Below, piece by piece: positions 8,163-17,337 of a stretch of 43,505 nt of DNA. Under the pieces are notes generated by a model, which was given only the letters and a program-made list of their open reading frames with translations, was not told the DNA's origin and did no database searches. The first letter of the stretch is position 1. Each line of letters begins with the position of its first letter. A program made the position numbers and the translations under genes. The DNA comes from Clostridium sp. 1001270J_160509_D11 (lineage in GTDB: Bacteria; Bacillota; Clostridia; Peptostreptococcales; Peptostreptococcaceae): contig NZ_JADPET010000004.1 in assembly GCF_015667935.1 (NCBI RefSeq), positions 1-43,505 of the forward strand, written 5' to 3'.

Positions 8163-9545
8163 ATGTTTAAAAAACTTTTTGGTTTTGGGAAAAAGAAAAA
8201 AGAAGAAATACAAGAAGAATCAGTAGAAGAAATACAAGTTGAAGAAGATGATAATTCTGAATTAGAAGAAGCTCAAAATGACTCTGATGATTTAAAAGAA
8301 GAAATTGAAGAACAAGCAGAAGATATTGAAGTTCAAAGTGCAGATGAAGACGAAATATCTACAGAATATGAAAAACAAGAAGAAATAATTAATGAAAAAT
8401 CACAAGATGAAGAAAAAGCTGTAGATGTTGTCGCAGAAGAAAAAGAATTAGAAACTTCAGATGAAGAAATTGAAGAAATAAAAGAAGAATTAGCTCAAGA
8501 AATAGAAGAATCTGAAGAAGTAGAAGAAGCTGAAGAAGCTCAACAATCTCAAGAAATAGAAGAAGATATAGAACAAGAAGATGAGTTTGTAGAGGAAATT
8601 GAAGAAACAGAAACAATAGAAGAAAAGCCTAAAAAAGTAAGTCTGTTTGACAGATTAAAACAAGGTTTAACAAAAGCTAAACAAGGTATAACAGATAGAG
8701 TAGATGAAGTATTAAAAGCATACACAAAAGTAGATGAAGAACTTTTAGAAGACTTAGAAGAAGTTTTAATAACTGCTGATGTTGGCGTTAATACTACTAT
8801 GGATATAATCAAAAAATTAGAAGATGCTATAAGACGTAAGAAGATAACAGATCCACAAGACGTAAGAGAAGAATTAAAATTAATAATAGAAGATATTTTA
8901 TCTAAAGATGATACTAAGTTAGATGCATCACACAGTCCAACTATAATATTAATGGTAGGGGTAAATGGTGTAGGAAAAACTACAACAATAGGTAAATTAG
9001 CTCATAGATATAAGTCAGAAGGTAAAAAAGTATTACTTGCTGCAGGAGATACATTCAGAGCAGCTGCTATAGACCAATTAGAAGTATGGGCAAATAGATG
9101 TAATGTAGATATAATAAAACATCAAGAAGGTGCAGACCCAGGAGCTGTAATATTTGATGCTATAAAAGCATCTAAATCAAGAGGGGTAGACGTATTAATC
9201 TGTGATACAGCAGGACGTCTTCACAATAAATCAAACTTAATGAATGAATTAGGTAAAGTATTTAAAATAGTAGATAGAGAATATCCAGAAGCTAAAAAAG
9301 AAGTTTTACTAGTAGTTGATGCGACTACTGGACAAAATGCAGTATCACAAGCTAAAAGCTTTAAAGAAGTATGTGATATAACAGGATTAGTTCTGACGAA
9401 ACTAGACGGAACAGCAAAAGGTGGAGTTGTTTTAGCTGTTAAATCAGAAGTAGATGTACCTGTTAAATTGATAGGTGTAGGGGAACAAATGGAAGATTTA
9501 CAAGATTTTGACTCTAAATCGTTTGTAGATGCTCTATTCGGTTAA
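8163..9545 (+). CDS. ftsY: signal recognition particle receptor FtsY
   Basis: SRP receptor GTPase that docks ribosome-SRP complexes at the membrane for co-translational insertion. The protein is 460 aa. After MFKKLFGFGKKKKEE, a basic amphipathic membrane-targeting stretch, comes a very acidic A domain (about residues 18-155), mostly Glu/Asp with Gln and Ser. The NG domain then has GVNGVGKTT (near 265), DTAGRLH (near 347) and TKLDGTAKGG (near 412). The A domain is long for a Firmicute and built of GAA/GAAGAA-rich codons, so its length may vary between strains. GGAGG lies 7 bases before the ATG. It lies directly downstream of smc and upstream of ylxM-ffh, its functional partner. Confidence 0.97.
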   Translation: MFKKLFGFGKKKKEEIQEESVEEIQVEEDDNSELEEAQNDSDDLKEEIEEQAEDIEVQSADEDEISTEYEKQEEIINEKSQDEEKAVDVVAEEKELETSDEEIEEIKEELAQEIEESEEVEEAEEAQQSQEIEEDIEQEDEFVEEIEETETIEEKPKKVSLFDRLKQGLTKAKQGITDRVDEVLKAYTKVDEELLEDLEEVLITADVGVNTTMDIIKKLEDAIRRKKITDPQDVREELKLIIEDILSKDDTKLDASHSPTIILMVGVNGVGKTTTIGKLAHRYKSEGKKVLLAAGDTFRAAAIDQLEVWANRCNVDIIKHQEGADPGAVIFDAIKASKSRGVDVLICDTAGRLHNKSNLMNELGKVFKIVDREYPEAKKEVLLVVDATTGQNAVSQAKSFKEVCDITGLVLTKLDGTAKGGVVLAVKSEVDVPVKLIGVGEQMEDLQDFDSKSFVDALFG

Positions 9546-9644
9546 ACTTAGCATAAAATAAATGTTGACAAGAGTATTTATTTGATATAAAATACAATGT
9601 GTAAAGTAAAGAACCTTTACAGTAAGGTCTTGGAAGTGATTGTT

Positions 9645-10013
9645 ATGAACATAGAAAAAATGGTTGAGATTGGATTGTTGTTTGAGCAATACAAAGAGCT
9701 ATTGACTGACAAACAACGAGAAATGGTATCTCTTTACTATGAAGAAGATTATTCATTAGGAGAGATAAGTGAAAACTTAGGTGTATCACGACAAGGAGTT
9801 TACGACACATTGAAGCGTTCAGAGAAAATACTTAGAGAATACGAAAGTAAACTACATTTAGTAGCTAAGTTAAAAGACCAAGAAAAATTCCTTAAATCTA
9901 TTAGGGAGAAAATTATTGACATAAAAGAAGATTTATTGCACAATAGAGATTGTGCTGATTTAATCCCTAAGCTAGAAAATATAGAAGAAATATGTAGGGA
10001 GTTGTTAAAATGA
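9645..10013 (+). CDS. ylxM: YlxM/p13-like putative DNA-binding protein
   Basis: Small helix-turn-helix protein of 122 aa found beside ffh in Firmicutes and associated with the SRP pathway. It has a sigma-70 region-4-like HTH (LTDKQREMVSLYYEEDYSLGEISENLGVSRQGVYDTLKRSE) followed by a helical tail. The longest frame begins 48 bases earlier at 9597, but TGGAAGTGAT before 9645 and the family N-terminus MNIEKMVEIGLLFEQYKELL favour the ATG at 9645. Its stop overlaps the ffh start by 4 bases (ATGA), indicating translational coupling. Its precise role is not established; regulation or stabilisation of SRP is suggested for homologues. Confidence 0.92.
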   Translation: MNIEKMVEIGLLFEQYKELLTDKQREMVSLYYEEDYSLGEISENLGVSRQGVYDTLKRSEKILREYESKLHLVAKLKDQEKFLKSIREKIIDIKEDLLHNRDCADLIPKLENIEEICRELLK

Positions 10014-11362
10014 TATTTGAAGGTTTATCTGATAAATTGCAAGGTGCCTTTAGTAAGTTAAAATCAAAAGGAAAACTTACTGAAAAAGATGTAAAGGCTG
10101 CTATGAGAGAAGTAAAACTTGCATTACTTGAAGCCGATGTAAACTTTAAAGTCGTAAAAGATTTTGTAAAAAAAGTGCAAGAAAGATGTGTTGGACAAGA
10201 AGTTATGGAAAGTTTAACTCCAGCACAACATGTTATAAAGATAGTAAATGAAGAACTTACTGCTTTAATGGGAGATGTTCAAAGTAAAATAACAATATCT
10301 TCAAAACCACCAACAATAATCATGATGGTAGGTTTACAAGGGGCAGGTAAGACGACAACATCAGGAAAGCTTGGCGGATATTTCAAGAAACAAGGAAAGA
10401 AACCATTACTTGTAGCTTGTGACGTTTATAGACCAGCAGCGATAAAACAATTAGAAGTTGTAGGTTCAAGCTTAGGCATAGAAGTATTTAACATGGGCGA
10501 TAAAGAAAACCCAGTTAATATAGCAAAAGCAGGACTTAGTCATGCTATGAAAAACAACAACGATTTAGTTATAATAGATACAGCAGGTAGACTTCATATA
10601 GATGAAGAATTAATGGATGAATTAAAATCTATTAAATCAGAAGTCAAACCACATGAAATACTTTTAGTAGTCGACTCAATGACAGGTCAAGATGCAGTTA
10701 ACGTAGCTGAAAGTTTTGACAATGCTTTAGGTATAGATGGAGTTGTACTTACTAAACTAGATGGTGACACTAGAGGTGGGGCAGCACTTTCGATAAGAGC
10801 TGTAACACAAAAACCTATAAAATTCATAGGTATGGGTGAAAAATTATATGATTTAGAACCTTTCCATCCAGACAGAATGGCTTCTAGAATTTTAGGAATG
10901 GGTGATGTCTTAAGTTTAATTGAAAAAGCTCAAGAAACTATGGACATGGAAAAAGCAAAAGCACTAGGTGCTAAGCTTAAAAAACAAGAATTTGATTTTG
11001 AAGATTTCTTAGATCAAATGGAACAAATCCAAAAGATGGGTTCTATGGACAAGATTCTTGGAATGATTCCAGGAATGGGAGATATAAAAAATCAATTAGG
11101 CGACGTAGATATGAATGGCAAAGAAATGAACAGAGTAAAAGCCATAATACAATCTATGACGATTGAAGAAAGAAGAAATCCACAAATACTTAATGCATCT
11201 AGAAAAAGAAGAATAGCAAAAGGTAGTGGGACAAGTGTACAAGAAGTAAATAAACTAATAAAACAATTAAATGAAATGAAAAAAATGATGAAGATGTTTA
11301 CTTCTAATAGTAAAGGTATGAAGAAAAGAGGCGGTTTTCCCGGACTTCCTTTCTTTAAATAA
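10010..11362 (+). CDS. ffh: signal recognition particle protein Ffh (SRP54)
   Basis: GTPase subunit of the signal recognition particle; it binds 4.5S/6S RNA and hydrophobic signal sequences on nascent chains. The protein is 450 aa. The N domain starts [17 protein letters not shown]. The G domain has GLQGAGKTT (near 107), DTAGRLHID (near 189) and [10 protein letters not shown] (near 246). The C-terminal M domain is methionine-rich ([21 protein letters not shown] ... MKKMMKMF), which is the signal-peptide groove. The start overlaps the ylxM stop. rpsP follows after 44 bases. The SRP RNA gene is not visible in the window. Confidence 0.98.
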   Translation: MIFEGLSDKLQGAFSKLKSKGKLTEKDVKAAMREVKLALLEADVNFKVVKDFVKKVQERCVGQEVMESLTPAQHVIKIVNEELTALMGDVQSKITISSKPPTIIMMVGLQGAGKTTTSGKLGGYFKKQGKKPLLVACDVYRPAAIKQLEVVGSSLGIEVFNMGDKENPVNIAKAGLSHAMKNNNDLVIIDTAGRLHIDEELMDELKSIKSEVKPHEILLVVDSMTGQDAVNVAESFDNALGIDGVVLTKLDGDTRGGAALSIRAVTQKPIKFIGMGEKLYDLEPFHPDRMASRILGMGDVLSLIEKAQETMDMEKAKALGAKLKKQEFDFEDFLDQMEQIQKMGSMDKILGMIPGMGDIKNQLGDVDMNGKEMNRVKAIIQSMTIEERRNPQILNASRKRRIAKGSGTSVQEVNKLIKQLNEMKKMMKMFTSNSKGMKKRGGFPGLPFFK

Positions 11363-11406
11363 ATAAATTAAAAACTAAAATAGAAAAAAATTTCGGAGGT
11401 GGCCAA

Positions 11407-11655
11407 ATGGCAGTTAAAATAAGATTAAAAAGAATGGGTTCAAATAAAAAACCTTTCTACAGAATAGTGGTAGCAGATTCAAGAGCTCCAAGAGATGGTA
11501 GATTCATAGAAGAAATAGGATACTACAATCCAGTTTCTGAACCAAAACAAATAAAAATAAACGATGAAAAAGCTAAAAAATGGTTAGGTGTTGGTGCACA
11601 ACCTACTGAAACTGTTAAAAAATTATTACAAAGCCAAGAAATAATAGCAAAATAA
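11407..11655 (+). CDS. rpsP: 30S ribosomal protein S16
   Basis: Primary assembly protein of the 30S subunit, 82 aa, a typical length. The N-terminal [42 protein letters not shown] is diagnostic. A GGAGGTGG site lies just before the ATG. It opens the classical rpsP-khpA-rimM-trmD group of small-subunit assembly and tRNA modification genes. Confidence 0.98.
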   Translation: MAVKIRLKRMGSNKKPFYRIVVADSRAPRDGRFIEEIGYYNPVSEPKQIKINDEKAKKWLGVGAQPTETVKKLLQSQEIIAK

Positions 11656-11699
11656 GAAACGTAACTTATTTTATTGAAACATTTTAGGAGATGGAAAAT

Positions 11700-11927
11700 A
11701 TGAAAGAGCTAGTTATCGATATAGTTAAGGCTCTAGTTGATAATCCTGATGAGGTGACAGTTGAGGAAACAAGAAAAAAAGGTGAAATAATCCTTAAACT
11801 TTCAGTTTCTCAAGAAGATATGGGCAAGGTTATAGGAAAACAAGGGAGAATAGCTAAAGCTATTAGAACTGTATTAAAATCTGCTGGAAATAAAGAGCAC
11901 CTTAAGGTTTCTCTTGAGATAGTATAA
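11700..11927 (+). CDS. khpA: KH-domain RNA-binding protein KhpA
   Basis: Single KH domain of 75 aa with the RNA-binding loop GKQG inside GKVIGKQGRIAKAIRTVL. In other Firmicutes KhpA pairs with KhpB/Jag and binds many RNAs, affecting cell division and envelope growth. An ATG at 11691 touches the AGGAG site (11686-11690) with no spacing, so the ATG at 11700, nine bases from the site, is the better start. It sits between rpsP and rimM, its usual position. Confidence 0.95.
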   Translation: MKELVIDIVKALVDNPDEVTVEETRKKGEIILKLSVSQEDMGKVIGKQGRIAKAIRTVLKSAGNKEHLKVSLEIV

Positions 11928-11957
11928 AAAGGATTAGGTATATGCCTAATCCTTTTT
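11928..11957 (+). terminator. terminator or attenuator between khpA and rimM
   Basis: Perfect 11-bp stem AAAGGATTAGG (11928-11938) with CCTAATCCTTT (11945-11955), 6-base loop, then Ts. It lies inside an otherwise continuous operon, so it probably reduces rather than blocks downstream transcription, or rimM has its own promoter. Confidence 0.85.
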
Positions 11958-11990
11958 GTATATACTAAAAATGTAAAAAGAGGTGACAAA

Positions 11991-12503
11991 ATGACTGAAA
12001 AATTAACTGTCTTTAGAATAGGACAAATAGTAAATACACAAGGTTTAAAGGGTGAAGTTCGTGTTTACCCATATACTGACGATATAAACCGTTTTGATGA
12101 ATTAGAGTATTTTTATATAGATAAAAATTTAAATAATAAATACGAAGTTGAAAGAGTTAGATACAAAGGTAACATGGTCATAATGAAAATAAAAGATATC
12201 GACTCTATAGAATTAGCGGAAAAATTAAAAACTAAAAATATGTATATCGGAAGAGAACAAGGTAGAGAATTAGAAGAGGGTGAATTTTTCGTATCTGATT
12301 TAATTGGATTAGATGTTTTCACTGTGGACGGAGAAAAAGTAGGTGTTCTTAAAGATGTATTGCAACATGCTATAAATGATGTATATGTAGTTTCATCTGG
12401 AGAAAAAGAATACTTAATACCATCAATTGAAAAATTCGTACCAACTATTGATTTAGATCAAAATAAAATGATAATAGATCCTATAAAAGGAATGCTTGAT
12501 TAG
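11991..12503 (+). CDS. rimM: ribosome maturation factor RimM
   Basis: Assembly factor for the 30S head that binds protein S19 and aids 16S rRNA maturation. The 170 aa contain an N-terminal RimM barrel (FRIGQIVNTQGLKGEVRVYPYTDD) and a C-terminal PRC-barrel (FFVSDLIGLDVFTVDGEKVG ... YLIPSI). An AGAGGTG site precedes the ATG. trmD begins 8 bases after the stop, so the two are almost certainly coupled. Confidence 0.97.
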   Translation: MTEKLTVFRIGQIVNTQGLKGEVRVYPYTDDINRFDELEYFYIDKNLNNKYEVERVRYKGNMVIMKIKDIDSIELAEKLKTKNMYIGREQGRELEEGEFFVSDLIGLDVFTVDGEKVGVLKDVLQHAINDVYVVSSGEKEYLIPSIEKFVPTIDLDQNKMIIDPIKGMLD

Positions 12504-12511
12504 GTGGCAAG

Positions 12512-13207
12512 ATGAGATTTCATATAATGACACTTTTTCCAGAGATATTTAATTCATACTTTGGAGAAAGTATAATGAAAAGAGCTATAGAAAAGGGAAT
12601 TATTGAAGTGTTTGTATACAATATAAGAGATTTCTCTACTAACAAACATAAAAAAGTAGATGATTATCCTTTTGGAGGTGGGGCAGGTATGCTTATGACT
12701 CCTCAACCTATTTATGATACATATAAGCACATAGTAGATACTCATAATATAGAAAATCCAAGAGTTATATACTTAACTCCTAAAGGAAAAACATTGAGAC
12801 AAGGTATTGTAAAAGGATTCTCAAAAGAAGAAGACATTATACTGCTTTGTGGACATTATGAAGGTATAGACCAAAGAATAATAGATTTAATAGTTACAGA
12901 CGAAATATCAATAGGAGATTATGTACTTACTGGAGGAGAATTGCCAGCTCTTATACTTGTAGATGCTATAGCTAGGCTTATTCCAGGAGTATTAAATCAA
13001 AATGAGTCATTTGAAGATGAATCATTCGAAAATGACCTGCTTGAATATCCACACTATACTAGACCGAGAGAATTTATGGGACTAAGTGTACCAGATGTAT
13101 TATTATCTGGAAACCATCAAAAAATAGAGGCGTGGAGAAAAGAACAATCTATTGAAATTACCAAAAAAAGAAGAAAAGATTTATATAAAAAGTATTGTAA
13201 GAAATAA
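12512..13207 (+). CDS. trmD: tRNA (guanine-N1)-methyltransferase TrmD
   Basis: Methylates G37 of tRNAs with SAM, next to the anticodon, preventing +1 frameshifts. The 231 aa start MRFHIMTLFPEIF, have the DDYPFGGGAGMLM segment and the trefoil-knot SAM site (LLCGHYEGIDQRIID, IGDYVLTGGELPALILVDA), and end with the C-terminal helical domain (YPHYTRPREFMGLSVPDVLLSGNH). AGGTGG is the ribosome binding site. The promoter for rplS lies across its last codons. Confidence 0.98.
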   Translation: MRFHIMTLFPEIFNSYFGESIMKRAIEKGIIEVFVYNIRDFSTNKHKKVDDYPFGGGAGMLMTPQPIYDTYKHIVDTHNIENPRVIYLTPKGKTLRQGIVKGFSKEEDIILLCGHYEGIDQRIIDLIVTDEISIGDYVLTGGELPALILVDAIARLIPGVLNQNESFEDESFENDLLEYPHYTRPREFMGLSVPDVLLSGNHQKIEAWRKEQSIEITKKRRKDLYKKYCKK

Positions 13208-13223
13208 TTTTTTATAGTATAAT
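13195..13223 (+). promoter_or_regulatory. promoter for rplS
   Basis: TTGTAA (13195-13200), 17 bases, TATAAT (13218-13223). The -35 lies within the last codons of trmD, giving rplS transcription independent of the upstream operon. Confidence 0.6.
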
Positions 13224-13229
13224 ATGAAA

Positions 13230-13295
13230 AGTCGAGACTACGGGCATTCCTCTGTTACACTGGTCAGTAATTAAGAATGTCTATGAATACTAGGA
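13230..13295 (+). ncRNA. probable ribosomal protein L19 leader RNA
   Basis: The stretch between the promoter and the rplS ribosome binding site can fold: GGGCATTC pairs with GAATGTCT around a region containing CTGTTACACTGGTCAG. Its position and size fit the L19 leader described in Firmicutes, where L19 is thought to control its own mRNA. I matched it by position and foldability, not by a covariance search. Confidence 0.45.
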
Positions 13296-13303
13296 GGAAA
13301 AAA

Positions 13304-13657
13304 ATGAACGAATTAATAAAATCATTAGAACAAGAACAATTAAAAAACGAAGTTCCTAACTTTGGACCTGGGGACACTGTAAAAGTACACGTTAGAATAG
13401 TAGAAGGAAAAAGAGAAAGAGTACAAGTATTTGAAGGTGTTGTAATAAAAAGACAAGGTGGAGGAAACAGAGAAACTTTCACTGTTAGAAAAATATCTTT
13501 CAACGTAGGTGTAGAAAGAACATTCCCAGTTCATTCACCAAAAATAGAAAAAATAGAAGTTACTAGAAAAGGTAAAGTAAGAAGAGCTAAAATCAATTAC
13601 TTAAGAACTAGAACTGGTAAAGCTGCTAAAGTTAAAGAAGCTAGAACTAAAAGATAA
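13304..13657 (+). CDS. rplS: 50S ribosomal protein L19
   Basis: Large-subunit protein at the 30S-50S interface, 117 aa. Diagnostic segments are [39 protein letters not shown] and [24 protein letters not shown]. An in-frame ATG at 13277 gives a longer frame, but AGGAGG at 13292-13297 places the start at 13304. Transcribed from its own promoter behind a probable leader, downstream of trmD as in other Firmicutes. Confidence 0.97.
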   Translation: MNELIKSLEQEQLKNEVPNFGPGDTVKVHVRIVEGKRERVQVFEGVVIKRQGGGNRETFTVRKISFNVGVERTFPVHSPKIEKIEVTRKGKVRRAKINYLRTRTGKAAKVKEARTKR

Positions 13658-13674
13658 TAAATCTTTATTAAAAT

Positions 13675-13706
13675 AAAAGGAAATCTCGAAAGAGCTTTCC
13701 TTTTTG
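13675..13706 (+). terminator. intrinsic terminator after rplS
   Basis: AAAAGGAAA-T-CTC, GAAA loop, GAG-C-TTTCCTTTT: a stem with one internal mismatch followed by Ts. Confidence 0.85.
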
Positions 13707-13836
13707 TCTTATATGGAGAAATAAACTAATAAATACATAAATTATTAGAGATAATATAAATAAAAATATACATCTTTAAAAATGTTAAAATAAAGAGAGT
13801 TTTATAAAATATAACTAATAAAAAGGAAGTGAGAAC

Positions 13837-14736
13837 ATGACAAGAGATTACGAAGAATATTTAAAAGATGATAATCTACATATAAACTGGTATCCAGGAC
13901 ATATGAAAAAAACTAAAGAAATGGTACAAAATAACTTAAAGCTTGTAGACGTTGTTATAGAGCTTTTAGATGCTAGAATACCACTTAGTAGTAAAAACCC
14001 TGAGATAGATAAATTAGCACAAAATAAACCTAGAGTAGTAGTTTTAAATAAAAGTGATTTATCTGACAAAGCTAAATTAAATAAATGGATAAGCTACTAT
14101 CAAAGTAAAGGTATAAAAGCTATACCAGTAGACACTCTAAAAGGTAACGGAGTAAATAAAATTGTAGAAGAATGTAAAAATGCTACAAAAGAAAAAATGG
14201 ATGCATTAAAAGAAAAGGGAAGAAAAGAAAGAGCGATAAGAGTTATGATCGTTGGTGTTCCAAATGTAGGGAAATCTTCTCTTATAAATAAATTAACAGG
14301 AAGAAAAAGTACTCAAACAGGAGATAGACCAGGTGTAACAAAAGGTAAACAATGGGTTAGACTTAAAGGAAACTTAGAGTTATTAGATACACCAGGTATA
14401 TTATGGCCTAAATTTGAAGATCAAAAAATAGCTTTAAATTTAGCATTTACAAGAGCTATAAAAGACGAAATACTAGATATAGATACTTTAGGACTAAAAT
14501 TCATAGAAAAAATGTCTGAGATAGAGCCAGAGAAGTTAAAAGCTAGATATAAATTAGATTCTCTAGGTGAAGAACCACTAGAAACTATGGAGATGATAGG
14601 AAGAAAAAGAGGATTCATCTTAGGAAGAAATGAATTAGACTATACAAGAATAGCAAAAACAGTTCTAAATGAGTTTAGAGAAGGTAAATTAGGTCAAATA
14701 ACTCTAGAAGTGCCTGAAGATATAGAAGAAGCATAA
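13837..14736 (+). CDS. rbgA: ribosome biogenesis GTPase YlqF/RbgA
   Basis: Circularly permuted GTPase required for late assembly of the 50S subunit in Bacillus. The 299 aa show the permuted motif order: NKSD (G4) comes first in RVVVLNKSDLSDK, then GVPNVGKSS (G1), the GVTKG switch (G2) and LLDTPGILWP (G3), followed by the C-terminal RNA-binding helical domain. The N-terminal INWYPGHMKKTKEM is typical. A GGAAGTGAG site precedes the ATG. It follows rplS and in most Firmicutes precedes rnhB; here brnQ lies between them. Confidence 0.96.
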   Translation: MTRDYEEYLKDDNLHINWYPGHMKKTKEMVQNNLKLVDVVIELLDARIPLSSKNPEIDKLAQNKPRVVVLNKSDLSDKAKLNKWISYYQSKGIKAIPVDTLKGNGVNKIVEECKNATKEKMDALKEKGRKERAIRVMIVGVPNVGKSSLINKLTGRKSTQTGDRPGVTKGKQWVRLKGNLELLDTPGILWPKFEDQKIALNLAFTRAIKDEILDIDTLGLKFIEKMSEIEPEKLKARYKLDSLGEEPLETMEMIGRKRGFILGRNELDYTRIAKTVLNEFREGKLGQITLEVPEDIEEA

Positions 14737-14755
14737 ATTAATTGATTAAATATAT

Positions 14756-14804
14756 AAAGCTGGTCTTGAATACTTAAACTTAAATATTCAAGACCAGCTT
14801 TTTT
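14756..14804 (+). terminator. strong intrinsic terminator after rbgA
   Basis: A long, nearly perfect stem, AAAGCTGGTCTTGAATA with TATTCAAGACCAGCTTT, is followed by Ts. The rest of the 304-base gap to brnQ (14805-14972) is AT-rich with short palindromes and no coding frame. Confidence 0.95.
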
Positions 14805-14972
14805 ATATATTATAGAAAAGAAAAAGTAATAATACTATGCTTTAAAAAAGTAATTCTTATGATATTTTAAAGCTGTATTATGATAATTATATGTATTTAG
14901 ATGTATAAAAATAAAATAAAAATTACTCTGAATTGTCTGTATAATTTAAATTTTAAATATATTTAAATTATA

Positions 14973-15001
14973 TTGACTATTAAAGCTAATGTATGTATAA
15001 T
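14973..15001 (+). promoter_or_regulatory. brnQ promoter
   Basis: TTGACT (14973-14978), 17 bases, TATAAT (14996-15001), about 40 bases before the start codon. Confidence 0.75.
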
Positions 15002-15040
15002 AGAGTAATCAGTAAGACAACAATATTAGGAGGAATAATT

Positions 15041-16342
15041 ATGAATACAAAAAATAAAGACATAATTGTAACTGGTTTTGCCCTGTTCGCTATGTTCTTC
15101 GGAGCAGGAAACTTAATATTCCCGCCTTACTTAGGGGTTATAACAGGAGATAAATTCTTAATAGGATTTTTAGGGTTTATACTAGCTGACGTAGGTTTAT
15201 CACTACTTGCTATATTAGCATCAGCTAAATCTGATGGAGATACGGGAAGAGTATTTGGTAGAGCGGGTAAATTATTTGCGATAATTTTAGGTTCTGCTAT
15301 AATGATATGCTTAGGGCCACTTCTTGCAATACCAAGAACAGCTGCTACAACTTTTGAAATGGGGATAATACCACTTATACCGGGATTCAATGCAGTATTA
15401 TTTTCGACAATATTCTTTGCTATAACATTGGCTTTAACAATAAAGCCATCTAAAGTGGTAGATATAATTGGTTCGTATTTAACACCAGCATTATTAGTTT
15501 GCTTATTAGCTTTAATAGTAATTGGTATAATAAATCCAATAGGAAATTTAAATGATGCTGCCATAGAAAATGTATTTAGTGAAGGAATATTACAAGGATA
15601 CCAAACGTTAGATGCATTAGGAGCGATATGTTTATCGGCTGTATTAATAAAAAGTTTAGTACAAAAAGGATATAAAAAAGAAAAAGATAGAGTTAATATT
15701 TTATTAAAAGCAGGATTTATAGCTGCGTTAGGTCTAGCGCTTGTATACGGAGGTCTTACTTATCTTGGAGCGACAGTATCAACTCAATATGGAGTAGATG
15801 TATCGCAATCAGCATTAATAGTTGCTATAACAGTTGCTTTACTTGGTACTCCAGGAAAAGTAGTTTTATCTTTAATAGTAACACTAGCATGTTTAACTAC
15901 AGCTATTGGTTTAACATCTGCTACAGCAGAGTATTTTTCAGGCTTAACTAAAAATAAATTAAAATATGAACATATAGTAATAACTGTATGCTTATTAAGT
16001 TTAGTAATATCAACTTTAGGAGTTGGAACTATAATAAAAATATCTGCTCCAATACTTAGTTTAATATATCCAGCAACAATAGTATTAATAGTAGTAACTA
16101 TATTTAATAAATACTTTAAAAATGATAATGTAGTTAAAGGTGCTACTTACGTTGCGCTATTAATGGGTATACTTATGGCAGGTAATGATTTAGGTATGAA
16201 CTTTGACTTTATAAATTTATTACCTTTTGCAAACTTAGGTTTCTGTTGGGTAGTGCCAGCAATAATAGGTGGACTTATAGGATTCTTTATAAAATCATCT
16301 AAAAAAGTTCAAGATAAAGATTCAGAAGAAATTGCAGTTTAA
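15041..16342 (+). CDS. brnQ: branched-chain amino acid transport protein (LIVCS family)
   Basis: Cation-coupled carrier for leucine, isoleucine and valine in the cytoplasmic membrane. The 433 aa form about 12 hydrophobic segments. The N-terminal DIIVTGFALFAMFFGAGNLIFPPYLG is the family signature. The longest frame opens earlier at 14993, but AGGAGG at 15029-15034 sets the ATG at 15041. It has its own promoter and terminator and separates rbgA from rnhB. In relatives such genes are often CodY-controlled, and codY lies 10 kb downstream, but I see only a weak CodY-like sequence upstream (four mismatches). Confidence 0.95.
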   Translation: MNTKNKDIIVTGFALFAMFFGAGNLIFPPYLGVITGDKFLIGFLGFILADVGLSLLAILASAKSDGDTGRVFGRAGKLFAIILGSAIMICLGPLLAIPRTAATTFEMGIIPLIPGFNAVLFSTIFFAITLALTIKPSKVVDIIGSYLTPALLVCLLALIVIGIINPIGNLNDAAIENVFSEGILQGYQTLDALGAICLSAVLIKSLVQKGYKKEKDRVNILLKAGFIAALGLALVYGGLTYLGATVSTQYGVDVSQSALIVAITVALLGTPGKVVLSLIVTLACLTTAIGLTSATAEYFSGLTKNKLKYEHIVITVCLLSLVISTLGVGTIIKISAPILSLIYPATIVLIVVTIFNKYFKNDNVVKGATYVALLMGILMAGNDLGMNFDFINLLPFANLGFCWVVPAIIGGLIGFFIKSSKKVQDKDSEEIAV

Positions 16343-16370
16343 TATATAAAAATATATAAACTATTTATAT

Positions 16371-16417
16371 AAATCGCCGAGGAATTTAATGTATATTGAG
16401 TTCCTTGGCGATTTTTT
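16371..16417 (+). terminator. strong intrinsic terminator after brnQ
   Basis: A 14-bp stem, AAATCGCCGAGGAA (16371-16384) with TTCCTTGGCGATTT (16401-16414), has one wobble pair and is followed by Ts. Confidence 0.95.
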
Positions 16418-16419
16418 GT

Positions 16420-16436
16420 ATTATACTAAGTATAAT
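16420..16436 (+). promoter_or_regulatory. 17-bp operator-like palindrome overlapping a TATAAT, upstream of rnhB
   Basis: ATTATACT-A-AGTATAAT is a perfect 8-bp inverted repeat around one base. Its right arm contains TATAAT (16431-16436). It begins right after the brnQ terminator and 70 bases before rnhB. No clear -35 is present. The regulatory role is inferred. Confidence 0.35.
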
Positions 16437-16505
16437 AAAATAATAATTAATTAAAAATTACATAATAACTATAAAAATATTAATATATAAAAAAAGAGGT
16501 GTATT

Positions 16506-17273
16506 ATGAAAAATAAAAGTGTAAAAGAAATAAAAGAGATAGTAGATAATTTAAATGAAGATCAATATGTAGAATATATACAATTATTGAATCAAGATGA
16601 TAGAAAATCAGTTCAGAATATAGCTAAGAGCTTAGGTAAAAAATTAGAAAAAATAAAAAAAGAAGAAGAGAGACTTGAGTTTATAAATACATTTGAAAAT
16701 GAAGGATATGCAAATGGATATTTATATATAGGAGGAGTTGATGAAGCTGGAAGAGGGCCTTTAGCAGGACCAGTAGTAGCCAGTGTAGTAGTATTTGAAA
16801 AAGGAACAAAAATTCCGTACATAAATGACTCTAAAAAGCTTTCTGAAGCAAAAAGGGATGAATTATTCGACATAATAAAAGAACAGGCATTAGATTATGG
16901 AATAGGCATTGTAGAAAATGATGAAATAGATGAATATAATATCTTAAATGCTACATATATGGCTATGAATAAAGCGATAAATGCCTTAAGTAAAAAGCCA
17001 GATTATTTACTTTTAGATGCAGTTACAATACCTGATTTAGATATAAAACAATTTCCGATAATAAAAGGGGATTCTAAATCAATATCTATAGCAGGCGCTA
17101 GTATACTTGCCAAAGTTACAAGAGATAGACTTATGTATAAATATGATGAAATATATCCACAATACGGATTTAAACATCATAAAGGATATGGAACAAAAGA
17201 GCATTATGAGGCTATTGAAAAATATGGTATAACTCCTATTCATAGAAAGAGTTTCTTAAAGAATGTGTTATAA
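16506..17273 (+). CDS. rnhB: ribonuclease HII
   Basis: Removes RNA from RNA-DNA hybrids and starts excision of single ribonucleotides in DNA. The 255 aa contain an N-terminal helical extension of about 70 residues, common in Firmicute RnhB proteins, then the catalytic core with GVDEAGRGPLAGPVVA (Asp79 and Glu80), DSKKLSEAKR and LLLDAVTI, and the C-terminal HHKGYGTKEHYEAIEKYG. An AGAGGTG site precedes the ATG. It is followed after 64 bases by the FMN-dependent oxidase-like gene. Confidence 0.97.
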   Translation: MKNKSVKEIKEIVDNLNEDQYVEYIQLLNQDDRKSVQNIAKSLGKKLEKIKKEEERLEFINTFENEGYANGYLYIGGVDEAGRGPLAGPVVASVVVFEKGTKIPYINDSKKLSEAKRDELFDIIKEQALDYGIGIVENDEIDEYNILNATYMAMNKAINALSKKPDYLLLDAVTIPDLDIKQFPIIKGDSKSISIAGASILAKVTRDRLMYKYDEIYPQYGFKHHKGYGTKEHYEAIEKYGITPIHRKSFLKNVL

Positions 17274-17337
17274 TTACTATGAGAATTAGAAGATAAATTA
17301 ACTAAAAATTTAAAAATACTATTTGGGAGGATTAAAT

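Noticed and set aside
8389-8812. Leu- and Ser-rich open frames on the minus strand opposite the ftsY N-terminus
   Set aside because: They are the complement of the GAA/GAAGAA-rich acidic coding of FtsY, have no ribosome binding site and no family resemblance.
14931-14945. CodY-like sequence upstream of brnQ
   Set aside because: Four mismatches to the 15-base consensus, which is common by chance in sequence this AT-rich, although brnQ would be a sensible target.
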